This document shows positions 1-7,106 of a stretch of 64,000 bases of DNA, in pieces (positions within the stretch are counted from its first letter, which is position 1; every line of letters starts with the position of its first letter). The DNA comes from Qaidamihabitans albus (lineage in GTDB: Bacteria; Actinomycetota; Actinomycetes; Mycobacteriales; Pseudonocardiaceae), in assembly GCF_016464705.1 (NCBI RefSeq), contig NZ_JAEHOB010000004.1:248001-312000 (forward strand). The letters are read 5' to 3'. The notes beneath the pieces were generated by a model that worked only from the letters and a program-made list of their open reading frames with translations, was not told where the DNA came from and did no database searches. The position numbers and the translations under genes were made by a program.

Positions 1-85
1 TCACCTTGACGGCTTCGGCGAGGGTGTTCAAGCCGCGCTCGAGACCGCGGCGGGCGTCCTCGTCGAACGCGATCAGTTTGGCCAT
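1..85 (-). CDS. groEL: 60 kDa chaperonin GroEL, N-terminal fragment
   Basis: Only the first 28 codons are inside the window, beginning [18 protein letters not shown], which is the typical actinobacterial GroEL N-terminus. GroEL is the ATP-driven cytoplasmic folding chamber. No groES lies upstream: the next gene on that side is a kinase. This is therefore the stand-alone copy (GroEL2 type) found in most actinobacteria besides the groES-groEL1 operon. The ATG at 85 is followed directly by conserved sequence, so the start is secure. Two CIRCE operators upstream indicate HrcA control. The identification rests on a short stretch, but the stretch is very characteristic and the operators agree with it. 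Confidence 0.9.
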   Translation of the reverse strand, partial: MAKLIAFDEDARRGLERGLNTLAEAVKV

Positions 86-261
86 TGCGGTGTGGTCCTC
101 CGGTATTCGGCGCTATCGAAGGCCCAGCTCGTTGTGACGCTGGACCTCGCAGCAGGACACGTCCTCGGCCAGGCTCGGTGCCCGCGACGGACGACCAGCT
201 CGGATGCCCGAACATGGCCTCACCGTCCCGACCTTCAGGCGGCTGGTCGGCGACCAGTCGC

Positions 262-288
262 CTAGCACTCGACGGCGTCGAGTGCCAA
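262..288. promoter_or_regulatory. CIRCE operator 1 (HrcA site) upstream of groEL
   Basis: The arms ctagcactc and gagtgccaa are separated by exactly 9 bases. They match the consensus TTAGCACTC-N9-GAGTGCTAA with one mismatch in each arm. The site lies about 180 bases upstream of the groEL start. On the groEL strand it begins with TTGGCA, so it may overlap the -35 box. HrcA repression of groEL through CIRCE is established for this family; the exact promoter position is inferred. Confidence 0.9.
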
Positions 289-296
289 TCCCGTGT

Positions 297-323
297 TTAG
301 CACTCTCCGGGTGAGAGTGCAAG
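297..323. promoter_or_regulatory. CIRCE operator 2 (HrcA site) upstream of groEL
   Basis: The left arm ttagcactc is a perfect half-site. The right arm gagtgcaag keeps the gagtgc core after a 9-base spacer. It lies 8 bases from operator 1, so this is a tandem CIRCE arrangement. It also sits only 9 bases from the 3' end of the kinase gene at 333, so the groEL regulatory region abuts that gene. Confidence 0.85.
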
Positions 324-332
324 CAGGGCTGG

Positions 333-1817
333 TCACCCGCCCGTGCCCGGAACCACCGGAATCGAAGTCGGCGGCGGCTGGTCACCGCCGGAGTCGGTCG
401 GCGTCGCACTCGCGGAACCGCCGGGACCGACCGGAATCTCGGGTGCCGGGGAGTTCGTCTGCGCTGGTGGGGCGTCGCCGGCCTGGTCGTCACCGGACAG
501 GATCAGCACCAGCGCGACCCCCGCTCCCACGACCAGCACGGCGGCGAGGGCCACCCAGCCGATCCAGCCCTTGCTCTTCTTCGGCTGGTGGAAACCGCCC
601 CCGCCGGGCGGGGGCCCTCCGGGCGGCGGCGGGGGCGCGCCGAATCCCGGCGGCGGGCCCTGCGGTGGCATGCCGGGACCGGGCTGCGAGCCGTACCCCG
701 GCTGCGGGCCCCCGTACCCGGGCGGCGGGCCCTGCGGCGAGCCGTAGCCGGGCGGCGGCTGCCCGGGCTGCTGCCCCGGAAACTGCTGCCCGGGCTGCTG
801 TCCCGGTTGCTGCTGTGACTGGCCTGGCTGTCCTGGCTGCTGTCCTGGTTGCTGTCCTGGCTGCTGCCCGTACGGCTGCACCGGATCCCCCTCTCCGCGT
901 TGCGCGACCGCGACCGGCCGCCTGCCGGGCATCGTGACCGAGGCCGCCGGGCCGGCTGTGACGGCCTCGCGGGCCGCCGTGATCAGCTCGACGCAGCCGC
1001 CGTAGCGGTCCTGCGGGTTCTTCGCCATCCCCTTGCGGATGACGTCGTCGGTCCCCGGCGGCAGTCCCGGCACCGCGCGGGTCACCGAGACCGGCTCACC
1101 GTTCAGATGACCCTTGATCACCGCGGACACGTCCCCCTGGAACGGCGGATGCCCGGTGAGGCACGCGTAGAGCATGCACGCGAGCGCGTACTGGTCGGTG
1201 CGTCCGTCCAGCGGCTCGCCGCGCAGGTGCTCGGGCGCGGCGTACGTCGGGGAGCCGAGGAAGTCGCCGCCCCGCGTGCGGTGCCCGGTCGCGCCGCGCC
1301 GGGTCAGCCCGAAGTCGGCGACGTAGACGTGCTCGCGTGCCGACTCGCGGCTCGTCACGAGCACGTTGGCCGGCTTGACGTCCAGGTGCACGAGGCCGCG
1401 CCCGTGCAGCGTGTCGAGGGCGTCGGCGACCTGTTCGAGCAGGCCGGTAGCCCGTTCCGGCTCCATCGGGACACCGCCGATCAGGCTCGCCAGATCGGAA
1501 CCGTCGACCATGCGCATGGCTATGTAGAGCAGGCCGTCGAGCTCGCCGAAGTCGTACAGCGGCACGATGTTGGCGTGGTCGATGGCCGAGGTGTTGCGGG
1601 CCTCGTCGACGAAGCGCTCGCGGAACTCGGCGTCGGCACCGAGATGCGTCCCGATGACCTTGAGCGCCACCTTGCGCCCGAGCCGCACGTCGGTGGCCTT
1701 GTACATCACGCTCATCCCACCGCGGCCCAGCACACCGTCGATGCGGTAGTTACCCAGCCGCTTACCGGTGAGGTCCCCCGACACATCGCCTGTCACGGAG
1801 CGCAGCCTAACGCCCAC
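333..1817 (-). CDS. Transmembrane serine/threonine protein kinase (PknB-like family)
   Basis: This is a 494-residue Hanks-type kinase. An N-terminal catalytic domain (about residues 20-285) carries the glycine loop GRGGMSVMYKA, the ATP lysine in VALKVI, the catalytic loop HLDVKPAN, the metal-binding ADFGL and the AAPEH motif. A long Pro/Gln/Gly-rich linker follows, then one membrane helix (about 425-447) and a short Pro/Ser/Thr-rich extracellular tail without PASTA repeats. The kinase domain is thus cytoplasmic and the sensor part minimal. The GTG at 1817 is the longest start; an in-frame GTG about 7 codons downstream (protein VTGDVSGD) is an alternative. The ligand and substrates cannot be read from the sequence. 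Confidence 0.9.
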   Translation of the reverse strand: MGVRLRSVTGDVSGDLTGKRLGNYRIDGVLGRGGMSVMYKATDVRLGRKVALKVIGTHLGADAEFRERFVDEARNTSAIDHANIVPLYDFGELDGLLYIAMRMVDGSDLASLIGGVPMEPERATGLLEQVADALDTLHGRGLVHLDVKPANVLVTSRESAREHVYVADFGLTRRGATGHRTRGGDFLGSPTYAAPEHLRGEPLDGRTDQYALACMLYACLTGHPPFQGDVSAVIKGHLNGEPVSVTRAVPGLPPGTDDVIRKGMAKNPQDRYGGCVELITAAREAVTAGPAASVTMPGRRPVAVAQRGEGDPVQPYGQQPGQQPGQQPGQPGQSQQQPGQQPGQQFPGQQPGQPPPGYGSPQGPPPGYGGPQPGYGSQPGPGMPPQGPPPGFGAPPPPPGGPPPGGGGFHQPKKSKGWIGWVALAAVLVVGAGVALVLILSGDDQAGDAPPAQTNSPAPEIPVGPGGSASATPTDSGGDQPPPTSIPVVPGTGG

Positions 1818-1902
1818 GGCGGGACGGCCGCGCGAAGTGTCACCGTTGGGGGCCGGGGTCCGTCACCGGCGCAGGACACCGGCGACGGACCACGTCGAGC
1901 GG

Positions 1903-2109
1903 TTACGAGACCTTGCGGACATCCGCGGCCTGGCTGCGGCCGTCCCGGCCGGCCTGTACCTCGAACTCCACCCGATCGCCCTCGTCGAGGGTCCGGAAAC
2001 CATCCGCCTGGATCGCGGAGTAGTGTACGAAGACATCGGGCCCTTCCGGGGACTCGATGAAGCCGTAGCCCTTCTCCGCGTTGAACCACTTGACCGTGCC
2101 GACAGCCAC
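1903..2109 (-). CDS. Cold shock protein, CspA family
   Basis: This 68-residue protein is a single cold-shock domain with the RNP1 motif KGYGFI and the RNP2 motif VFVHY. It is a single-stranded nucleic acid binding RNA chaperone of the cytoplasm. I chose the GTG at 2109 ([18 protein letters not shown]) because the sequence aaggagga lies immediately upstream at good spacing and the length then equals the family norm. Longer in-frame extensions carry no conserved sequence. It is monocistronic, between the kinase and the AIM24 genes on the same strand. Confidence 0.95.
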   Translation of the reverse strand: MAVGTVKWFNAEKGYGFIESPEGPDVFVHYSAIQADGFRTLDEGDRVEFEVQAGRDGRSQAADVRKVS

Positions 2110-2230
2110 GGCGTCCTCCTTGTACCAAAGCGAAACGCGGCAGTTCGTACCTGCCCCGCCTGAAGCTTCGATCACGCTACCGGAAGATCGCCGCACGGCA
2201 ATGGTCAATTCGCGGCGAATTTCGGGGCGG

Positions 2231-2824
2231 TCAGTCGGCCCTGCGCGACTGCGTGAGAACGGTGCCCGGGCCTGCGAAGTCCAGCGCCAGCCCCTCTCCC
2301 GTGCGGACCGACTGCGGTGCCGCCGGATCGATCGCCCGCAGCCGGCACTGGATCGCGTCCGGGTAGGCGAGCAGGAAGGCCGGGCTGACCGTGATCACCT
2401 CGCCCGCCTGCAAGGTGAACGCGTCCACCGGGCCATGGCAGGCCAGCACCAGCGAACCCGTGCCGCTGAAGTGTTCGAGGAATCCGGTGTCGCCGCCGAA
2501 GAGCGCCTGCAGGGCGGGCCACGGCTGGTCCCGGCGCACCGTTGCCGGTCGCGCGAGGACCGCGCCCTTCACGATCGACCAGCCGGTCCGGCCGTCGAAC
2601 TCGAGCGGGTAGACGTCACCGGCCCGCTCCGGTGCGAGATCGATCCAGCCACCACCGGCCGGTGCGGTGAACACCGAGGGGGCCTTGCCCCTGCCCGGCC
2701 GGGCCTGGGTGACTCCGAAGCTGGTGGCGATCATCGTCCGCGGGTCGGCCTCCACGGCCTCGCCCTCGGCGAGGGTCACGCGGACGACGCCGAAGGCCGG
2801 CGTGTGCCGGGTCTGGAACCGCAT
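2231..2824 (-). CDS. AIM24 family protein (shorter paralogue)
   Basis: This 197-residue protein belongs to the AIM24 (DUF124) family, a beta-rich double-barrel fold of poorly defined function named after a yeast mitochondrial biogenesis protein. Family features visible are the opening [16 protein letters not shown], the central [11 protein letters not shown] and the closing [16 protein letters not shown]. There is no signal peptide or membrane segment. It starts 8 bases after the stop of the next AIM24 gene (2832-3509), so the two probably form one transcript. The pair resembles a duplication in which this copy has diverged more. Confidence 0.85.
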   Translation of the reverse strand: MRFQTRHTPAFGVVRVTLAEGEAVEADPRTMIATSFGVTQARPGRGKAPSVFTAPAGGGWIDLAPERAGDVYPLEFDGRTGWSIVKGAVLARPATVRRDQPWPALQALFGGDTGFLEHFSGTGSLVLACHGPVDAFTLQAGEVITVSPAFLLAYPDAIQCRLRAIDPAAPQSVRTGEGLALDFAGPGTVLTQSRRAD

Positions 2825-2831
2825 GTCCGTC

Positions 2832-3509
2832 CTACCGCGAGGGCACCTGCGCGACGACCCACGACGCGAGCGCCGATGGGTTCCGCGTCTGGGTCAGGAC
2901 CTGCCCCGGGCCCGCGAAGTCGAACACCAGGCCCTCCCCGCTCTTGAGCGACTGGATGACCCCCGAGGCGATCTTGCGGGTCTGCGACTGCACCGTGTCC
3001 GCGTAGGCGACGACGTGCCCGGAGTCGATCGTGATCAGCTCACCCTGCTGCAGCGTCACCACGTCCAGCGCGCCGTAGCAGGCGACCACCAGCTGGCCCT
3101 GCCCTGTCGCGTGGGTGAGGAAGCCGCCCTCGCCGCCGAACAGCTTGCCGAAGCCGCCCCAGCGCGTCTCCGTCTGCACGCCGTGGGAAGAGGCGAGCCA
3201 GGAGCCGCGCGTGACGCACCACCCGGTGTGGCCGTCCAGGTTGATCACCTGGATGTCACCGGGCAGGTTGGCGGCGACGTCGACCCAGCCGCCGTTCTGC
3301 GGGGCCGTGTAGGTGGAGATGAAGAACGACTCACCGGAGAGGAACGCGCGTCCCAGCCCTTTCATCACGCCGCCCTGCGACTGCGACTGGATGTGCATGC
3401 CGTAGCTGGTCGCGGCCATCGCCCCGGACTCGACCTGCGCCGGCTCGCCCGGCGCCAGCACCAGCCTGGCCACCGCGAAAGACGGCTGGTGGCGAACCTG
3501 AACATGCAT
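2832..3509 (-). CDS. AIM24 family protein (longer paralogue)
   Basis: This 225-residue AIM24-family protein begins MHVQVRHQPSFAVARLVLAP. It contains the Gly-rich segment SQSQGGVMKGLGRAFLSGES typical of the canonical bacterial members, and ends with EGLVFDFAGPGQVLTQTRNP. The ATG at 3509 is preceded by ggggagg at 6-7 bases and starts exactly where homology starts; the open frame continues upstream without family sequence. It is the first gene of the two-gene AIM24 transcript and diverges from moeA, with only about 75 bases for both promoters. The biochemical role is unknown. Confidence 0.85.
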   Translation of the reverse strand: MHVQVRHQPSFAVARLVLAPGEPAQVESGAMAATSYGMHIQSQSQGGVMKGLGRAFLSGESFFISTYTAPQNGGWVDVAANLPGDIQVINLDGHTGWCVTRGSWLASSHGVQTETRWGGFGKLFGGEGGFLTHATGQGQLVVACYGALDVVTLQQGELITIDSGHVVAYADTVQSQTRKIASGVIQSLKSGEGLVFDFAGPGQVLTQTRNPSALASWVVAQVPSR

Positions 3510-3583
3510 GGATCCTCCCCTGATCACCTCTGTCCGGCGGGGAGAGTCTTGCATGGCGGCCACTGCGGGGGAGGATGGTCCGC

Positions 3584-4816
3584 GTGATCCCGACCGAGGA
3601 GACCGAACGACCCAGGACCGTGGACGAGCACCGCGCCGAGGTGATCCGGTTGCTCGGCACCCGGCCCGCCGTCGAGCTGCCGCTCGCCGACTGCGCCAGC
3701 CTCGTGCTCGCCGATGACGTGCGGGCAGGCGTCTCGCTGCCGCCGTTCGACAACTCCGCGATGGACGGCTACGCCGTGCGCTCCGTGGACGTCGTCGAGG
3801 CGAGCGGCGAGGTGCCGGTCGAGCTGCCCGTCGCCGAGGACATCCCCGCGGGCCGCACCGACATACCCGCGCTGCTGCCCGGCTCGGCACACCGGATCAT
3901 GACCGGCGCGCCGATGCCGCCCGGCGCCGACAGCGTGGTGATGGTCGAGCACACCGACGGCGGCACCGACAAGGTGCGGGTCTTCCGGGCCGCCGCCCCC
4001 GGCGCGCACATCCGGCGCACCGGCGAGGACGTCGCGGCCGGCACGATCGCGCTCGGGGCGGGCACGGTGCTCGGGCCCGCACAGCTCGGCCTGGCCTCCG
4101 CCGTGGGGCTCGACCGGCTCGCCGTGCACGCACCGCCCCGCGTGCTCGTCGTGTCCACCGGCACGGAGCTCGTCCTGCCGCCACAAGAACTGCGGCACGG
4201 CCAGATCTACGAGTCCAACAGCGTGATGCTCGTCGCCGCGCTGCGTGGCATGGGCTGCCACGTCGAGTCGGTGCGCAGCGTCGCCGACGATGTGCCCGCG
4301 TTCCGGGCGGCGATCGAGCCGAAGCTGCCGGAGACCGATCTCGTCGTCACCTCCGGCGGCGTCAGCGCGGGCGCGTACGAGGTCGTGAAGGACGCGCTGA
4401 CCGGCGCGGGCGTGCGGTTCGCCAAGGTCGCCATGCAGCCCGGCGGACCACAGGGCTGCGGGACCTGGGACGGCGTGCCGGTGGTGACGCTGCCGGGCAA
4501 CCCGGTGAGCGTGCTGGTGTCGTTCGAGGCGTTCCTGCGCCCCGCGGTGCTCGCCGCACTCGGGCACACGCACCTGGATCGGCGGCACGTGCGGGCTCAG
4601 CTCACCGAGACGCTGGCCTCGCCGCGGGGCAAACGCCAGTTCCGCCGCGGCTACTACACGTCGAGCGAGGGGCAGGTCACCGGCGTCGTCGGCCCGCGTG
4701 GCGGCCCCGGCTCACACCTGCTCGCCGCGTTCACGCAGGCCAACTGCCTGATCGTGCTGCCGGAGGACGTCACCGAGGCCGCCGCCGGATCCGAGGTGGA
4801 CGTACTGCTCATCTGA
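3584..4816 (+). CDS. moeA: Molybdopterin molybdenumtransferase MoeA
   Basis: MoeA inserts molybdate into adenylylated molybdopterin in the last step of molybdenum cofactor synthesis. The protein (about 410 residues) carries the family motifs PPFDNSAMDGYAVR, the STGTELV segment, TSGGVSAGAYEVVKDAL and LPGNPVSVLVSFE, followed by the C-terminal domain IV. I prefer the GTG at 3584 because the strong ggggagg ends at 3574, giving 9 bases of spacing. The ATG at 3575 would directly abut that ribosome-binding sequence. In position it corresponds to mycobacterial moeA2, between groEL2 and psd. Confidence 0.93.
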   Translation: MIPTEETERPRTVDEHRAEVIRLLGTRPAVELPLADCASLVLADDVRAGVSLPPFDNSAMDGYAVRSVDVVEASGEVPVELPVAEDIPAGRTDIPALLPGSAHRIMTGAPMPPGADSVVMVEHTDGGTDKVRVFRAAAPGAHIRRTGEDVAAGTIALGAGTVLGPAQLGLASAVGLDRLAVHAPPRVLVVSTGTELVLPPQELRHGQIYESNSVMLVAALRGMGCHVESVRSVADDVPAFRAAIEPKLPETDLVVTSGGVSAGAYEVVKDALTGAGVRFAKVAMQPGGPQGCGTWDGVPVVTLPGNPVSVLVSFEAFLRPAVLAALGHTHLDRRHVRAQLTETLASPRGKRQFRRGYYTSSEGQVTGVVGPRGGPGSHLLAAFTQANCLIVLPEDVTEAAAGSEVDVLLI

Positions 4817-4826
4817 GGCCGGCCGG

Positions 4827-4870
4827 TCGTGAGTGCGTACGCGAGTTAGAACTCGCGTACGCACTCACGA
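4827..4870. repeat. Palindromic intergenic repeat, copy 1
   Basis: Two perfect 21-base arms (4827-4847 and 4850-4870) are separated by the dinucleotide ag; each arm reads tcgtgagtgcgtacgcgag then tt. It lies 10 bases after moeA and about 60 before the next gene on the same strand. It could act as a stem-loop terminator, although no U-run follows. The other copies are at 11109, 17792, 42512, 45701, 47570 and 53432. Confidence 0.9.
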
Positions 4871-4932
4871 GCGGTGACCAGGCACAACACCGCGCCTACA
4901 TGGGATCGAGGACAGGCTCTAGGGTTCGCGGA

Positions 4933-5202
4933 ATGGGCTTCTTCTCCTGGATCATCTTCGGCGCACTGGCCGGCTGGGCCGCGAACCTCGTGATCGGCGG
5001 CCGCGACCGGCGTCCGCAGGGCTGCCTGGTGAGCGTGCTCGTCGGCGTGGTCGGCGCAGCGCTCGGCGGGCTGATCTACCGCCTGGCCACCGGTGAGGAG
5101 ATGAACTTCGAGTTCGACTTCCCGAGCTTCGGGGTCGCCGTGCTCGGCGCCGTGGTGCTGCTCGGCGCGCTCCGTCTCGTCACGGCCCGCCGCCGGAAGT
5201 AG
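4933..5202 (+). CDS. GlsB/YeaQ/YmgE family small membrane protein
   Basis: This 89-residue protein has three hydrophobic helices: SWIIFGALAGWAANLVIGG, a Gly-rich middle helix and a C-terminal helix ending in an RRRK tail. It matches the transglycosylase-associated/YeaQ family of stress-induced inner-membrane proteins, whose molecular function is not established. The ATG at 4933 is chosen because family homology begins there; an ATG at 4900 would add 11 unrelated residues. Monocistronic. Confidence 0.85.
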   Translation: MGFFSWIIFGALAGWAANLVIGGRDRRPQGCLVSVLVGVVGAALGGLIYRLATGEEMNFEFDFPSFGVAVLGAVVLLGALRLVTARRRK

Positions 5203-5275
5203 CGACGCTTTGTAACGTTTTCCGCACACGGGGTTATCCCCACCGGCCGCGCGGCTTAAGATCACTGGTCCGTGG

Positions 5276-5314
5276 CCGGGTGGCGTACGGCGTCGGGGGG
5301 CGCACGCCACCCGG
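5276..5314. terminator. Stem-loop between the YeaQ-like gene and psd
   Basis: A perfect 11-base stem (ccgggtggcgt at 5276-5286 with acgccacccgg at 5304-5314) closes a G-rich loop. No T-run follows, so it is an actinobacterial-type hairpin terminator or a structured psd leader. A smaller gggg-ttat-cccc hairpin precedes it near 5230. The stem is seen; the function is inferred. Confidence 0.5.
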
Positions 5315-5386
5315 TCCGTCCAGCCCCGCCCGCTGGCGTAGCGTGGTGGCATTCGTCCCACGAGTACACCGGGGAAATCCGAACAC

Positions 5387-6106
5387 ATGAACGCCGCTCC
5401 AGCACCGGGATCCGGCCACTCCATCGGCCACGCCGTGCAGCTCGCCCGCGAGACGTTGCCTCCCATGCACCCCGCGGGCCGGCCGTTCGTGCTCGGTGGC
5501 CTGGCCGTGACCCTGCTGCTGCGTAAGGTCTCCAAGCCCCTCGGCGTGCTCGCCGGTCTCGGCACCGCGGCCACCGCCGCGTTCTTCCGCGAACCGCACC
5601 GAGTGCCGCCACAGCGGCCCGGGCTCGCGGTCTCCGCCGCGGACGGCATCGTGGCCCTCATCGAGGAGGCCACGCCGCCGGCGGAGCTCGGGCTGCCCGC
5701 CGAGCCGCGCATGCGGGTCAGCGTGTTTCTCTCCGTGTTCGACGTGCACGTCCAGCGCGTGCCCGCGACCGGCACGGTCGAGCGCGTCGCCTACCGGCCG
5801 GGCAGGTTCCTCTCCGCAGACCTCGACAAGGCCAGCGACGAGAACGAGCGCAACGCGCTGCTGCTGCGCACCGACGACGGCCAGGAGCTCGCCGTCGTGC
5901 AGATCGCCGGCCTCGTGGCGAGGCGCATCCTGTGCCAGGTCGGCGAGGGGGAACGCGTTGAGGTCGGCACCACCTATGGCCTGATCCGCTTCGGCTCCCG
6001 CGTCGACGTCTACCTGCCTCCCGGTAGCCGGGTGCTGGTCAGCAAGGGCCAGCGCACGATCGGCGGGGAGACCCCGATCGCCGAAATCGGTCCCGAGGAG
6101 GGCTGA
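5387..6106 (+). CDS. psd: Phosphatidylserine decarboxylase proenzyme
   Basis: Psd converts phosphatidylserine to phosphatidylethanolamine at the inner face of the membrane. This 239-residue short form has an N-terminal hydrophobic region, the FFREPHR motif, the FLSVFDVHVQR segment (catalytic Asp and His) and the self-cleavage site RFGSRVDVY. The Ser of GSR becomes the pyruvoyl group of the alpha chain. Its stop is 4 bases before pssA, so the two enzymes that make PE from CDP-diacylglycerol are co-transcribed, as in mycobacteria. ATG start at 5387. Confidence 0.93.
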   Translation: MNAAPAPGSGHSIGHAVQLARETLPPMHPAGRPFVLGGLAVTLLLRKVSKPLGVLAGLGTAATAAFFREPHRVPPQRPGLAVSAADGIVALIEEATPPAELGLPAEPRMRVSVFLSVFDVHVQRVPATGTVERVAYRPGRFLSADLDKASDENERNALLLRTDDGQELAVVQIAGLVARRILCQVGEGERVEVGTTYGLIRFGSRVDVYLPPGSRVLVSKGQRTIGGETPIAEIGPEEG

Positions 6107-6110
6107 GTAC

Positions 6111-7097
6111 ATGGCCCGGAACGCGCCCGGCGTCCGGTTGCTGCCGAACGCCATCACCGTGCTGGCGCTGTGCGCGGGACTGTCCGCCGTGCAGTTCGCG
6201 CTGAACGGTCAGCTCGTGCTCGCGGTGGGCGCGATCGGTGTCGCCGCCGTGCTCGACAGCCTCGACGGCCGGATCGCCCGGCTGCTCGACGCCACGTCGC
6301 GGATGGGCGCCGAGCTGGACTCGCTGTCCGACGCGATCTCGTTCGGCGTGGCCCCCGCGCTCGTTCTCTACGTCTGGCTCGCCGAGGGCAGCCGGATCGG
6401 CTGGGTGGCCGCGCTTATCTTCGCGGTCTGCATGGTGCTCCGGCTGGCCAGGTTCAACACCTTGCTCGACGACACCGAGCAGCCGCCCTACTCCAGCGAG
6501 TTCTTCGTCGGCGTGCCCGCGCCCGCCGGCGGGCTGCTGGCGCTGCTGCCTCTGGTCATCACGGTGGAGTTCGGCACCGGTTGGTGGTCCGCGCAGCCGG
6601 TGGTCTGGATCTGGACCGTCGCGATCTCCGCACTGCTGATCAGCCGGATCCCGACGTTGTCGCTGAAGACGGTCAGGGCCCCGGCCAAGGCGGTGGCACC
6701 GCTGCTCGTCGCCGTCGGCCTCCTGGCGGCCGCGATCATCCAGTACCCGCTGATCGCGCTGGCCAGCGCCATGGTGCTCTACCTCGCGCACATCCCGTAC
6801 GCGCTGCGGCGGCACCGCTGGCTCGCCCGGCACCCGGAGGCGTGGGAGGTTCCGCCCCGGGAACGCCGCGCCATCCGGCGGGCCCGCAGCCAGCGGCGGC
6901 TGGGCCTGCGCAGGCCCCAGTTCCGCCGCGTCGCCGGTGCCGCGCGGCGCGCCGTGCGGCGACCCCGTCCCGAGCAGCCGCACGTCGCGCACACCGGCCG
7001 CGTGTACCCCGCCGAGTCCGCGGCCAGGATGGGCGACCGGACGCCACGGCGGCGCAACTGGCGGCGGCTCGGCCTGCGTCAGCGCGGCGACACCTAA
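6111..7097 (+). CDS. pssA: CDP-diacylglycerol-serine O-phosphatidyltransferase
   Basis: PssA makes phosphatidylserine, the substrate of the Psd encoded just upstream. The CDP-alcohol phosphotransferase signature DG-x2-AR-x8-G-x3-D-x3-D is complete in the segment from DGRIARLLD to LDSLSD (about residues 45-66). About six to eight hydrophobic helices follow. The last roughly 95 residues are a very Arg-rich cytoplasmic tail (RRHRWLARHP onward), longer than in many homologues and of unknown role. The ribosome-binding site gaggaggg lies inside the end of psd, indicating translational coupling. Confidence 0.92.
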   Translation: MARNAPGVRLLPNAITVLALCAGLSAVQFALNGQLVLAVGAIGVAAVLDSLDGRIARLLDATSRMGAELDSLSDAISFGVAPALVLYVWLAEGSRIGWVAALIFAVCMVLRLARFNTLLDDTEQPPYSSEFFVGVPAPAGGLLALLPLVITVEFGTGWWSAQPVVWIWTVAISALLISRIPTLSLKTVRAPAKAVAPLLVAVGLLAAAIIQYPLIALASAMVLYLAHIPYALRRHRWLARHPEAWEVPPRERRAIRRARSQRRLGLRRPQFRRVAGAARRAVRRPRPEQPHVAHTGRVYPAESAARMGDRTPRRRNWRRLGLRQRGDT

Positions 7098-7106
7098 GGT
7101 GGACGG

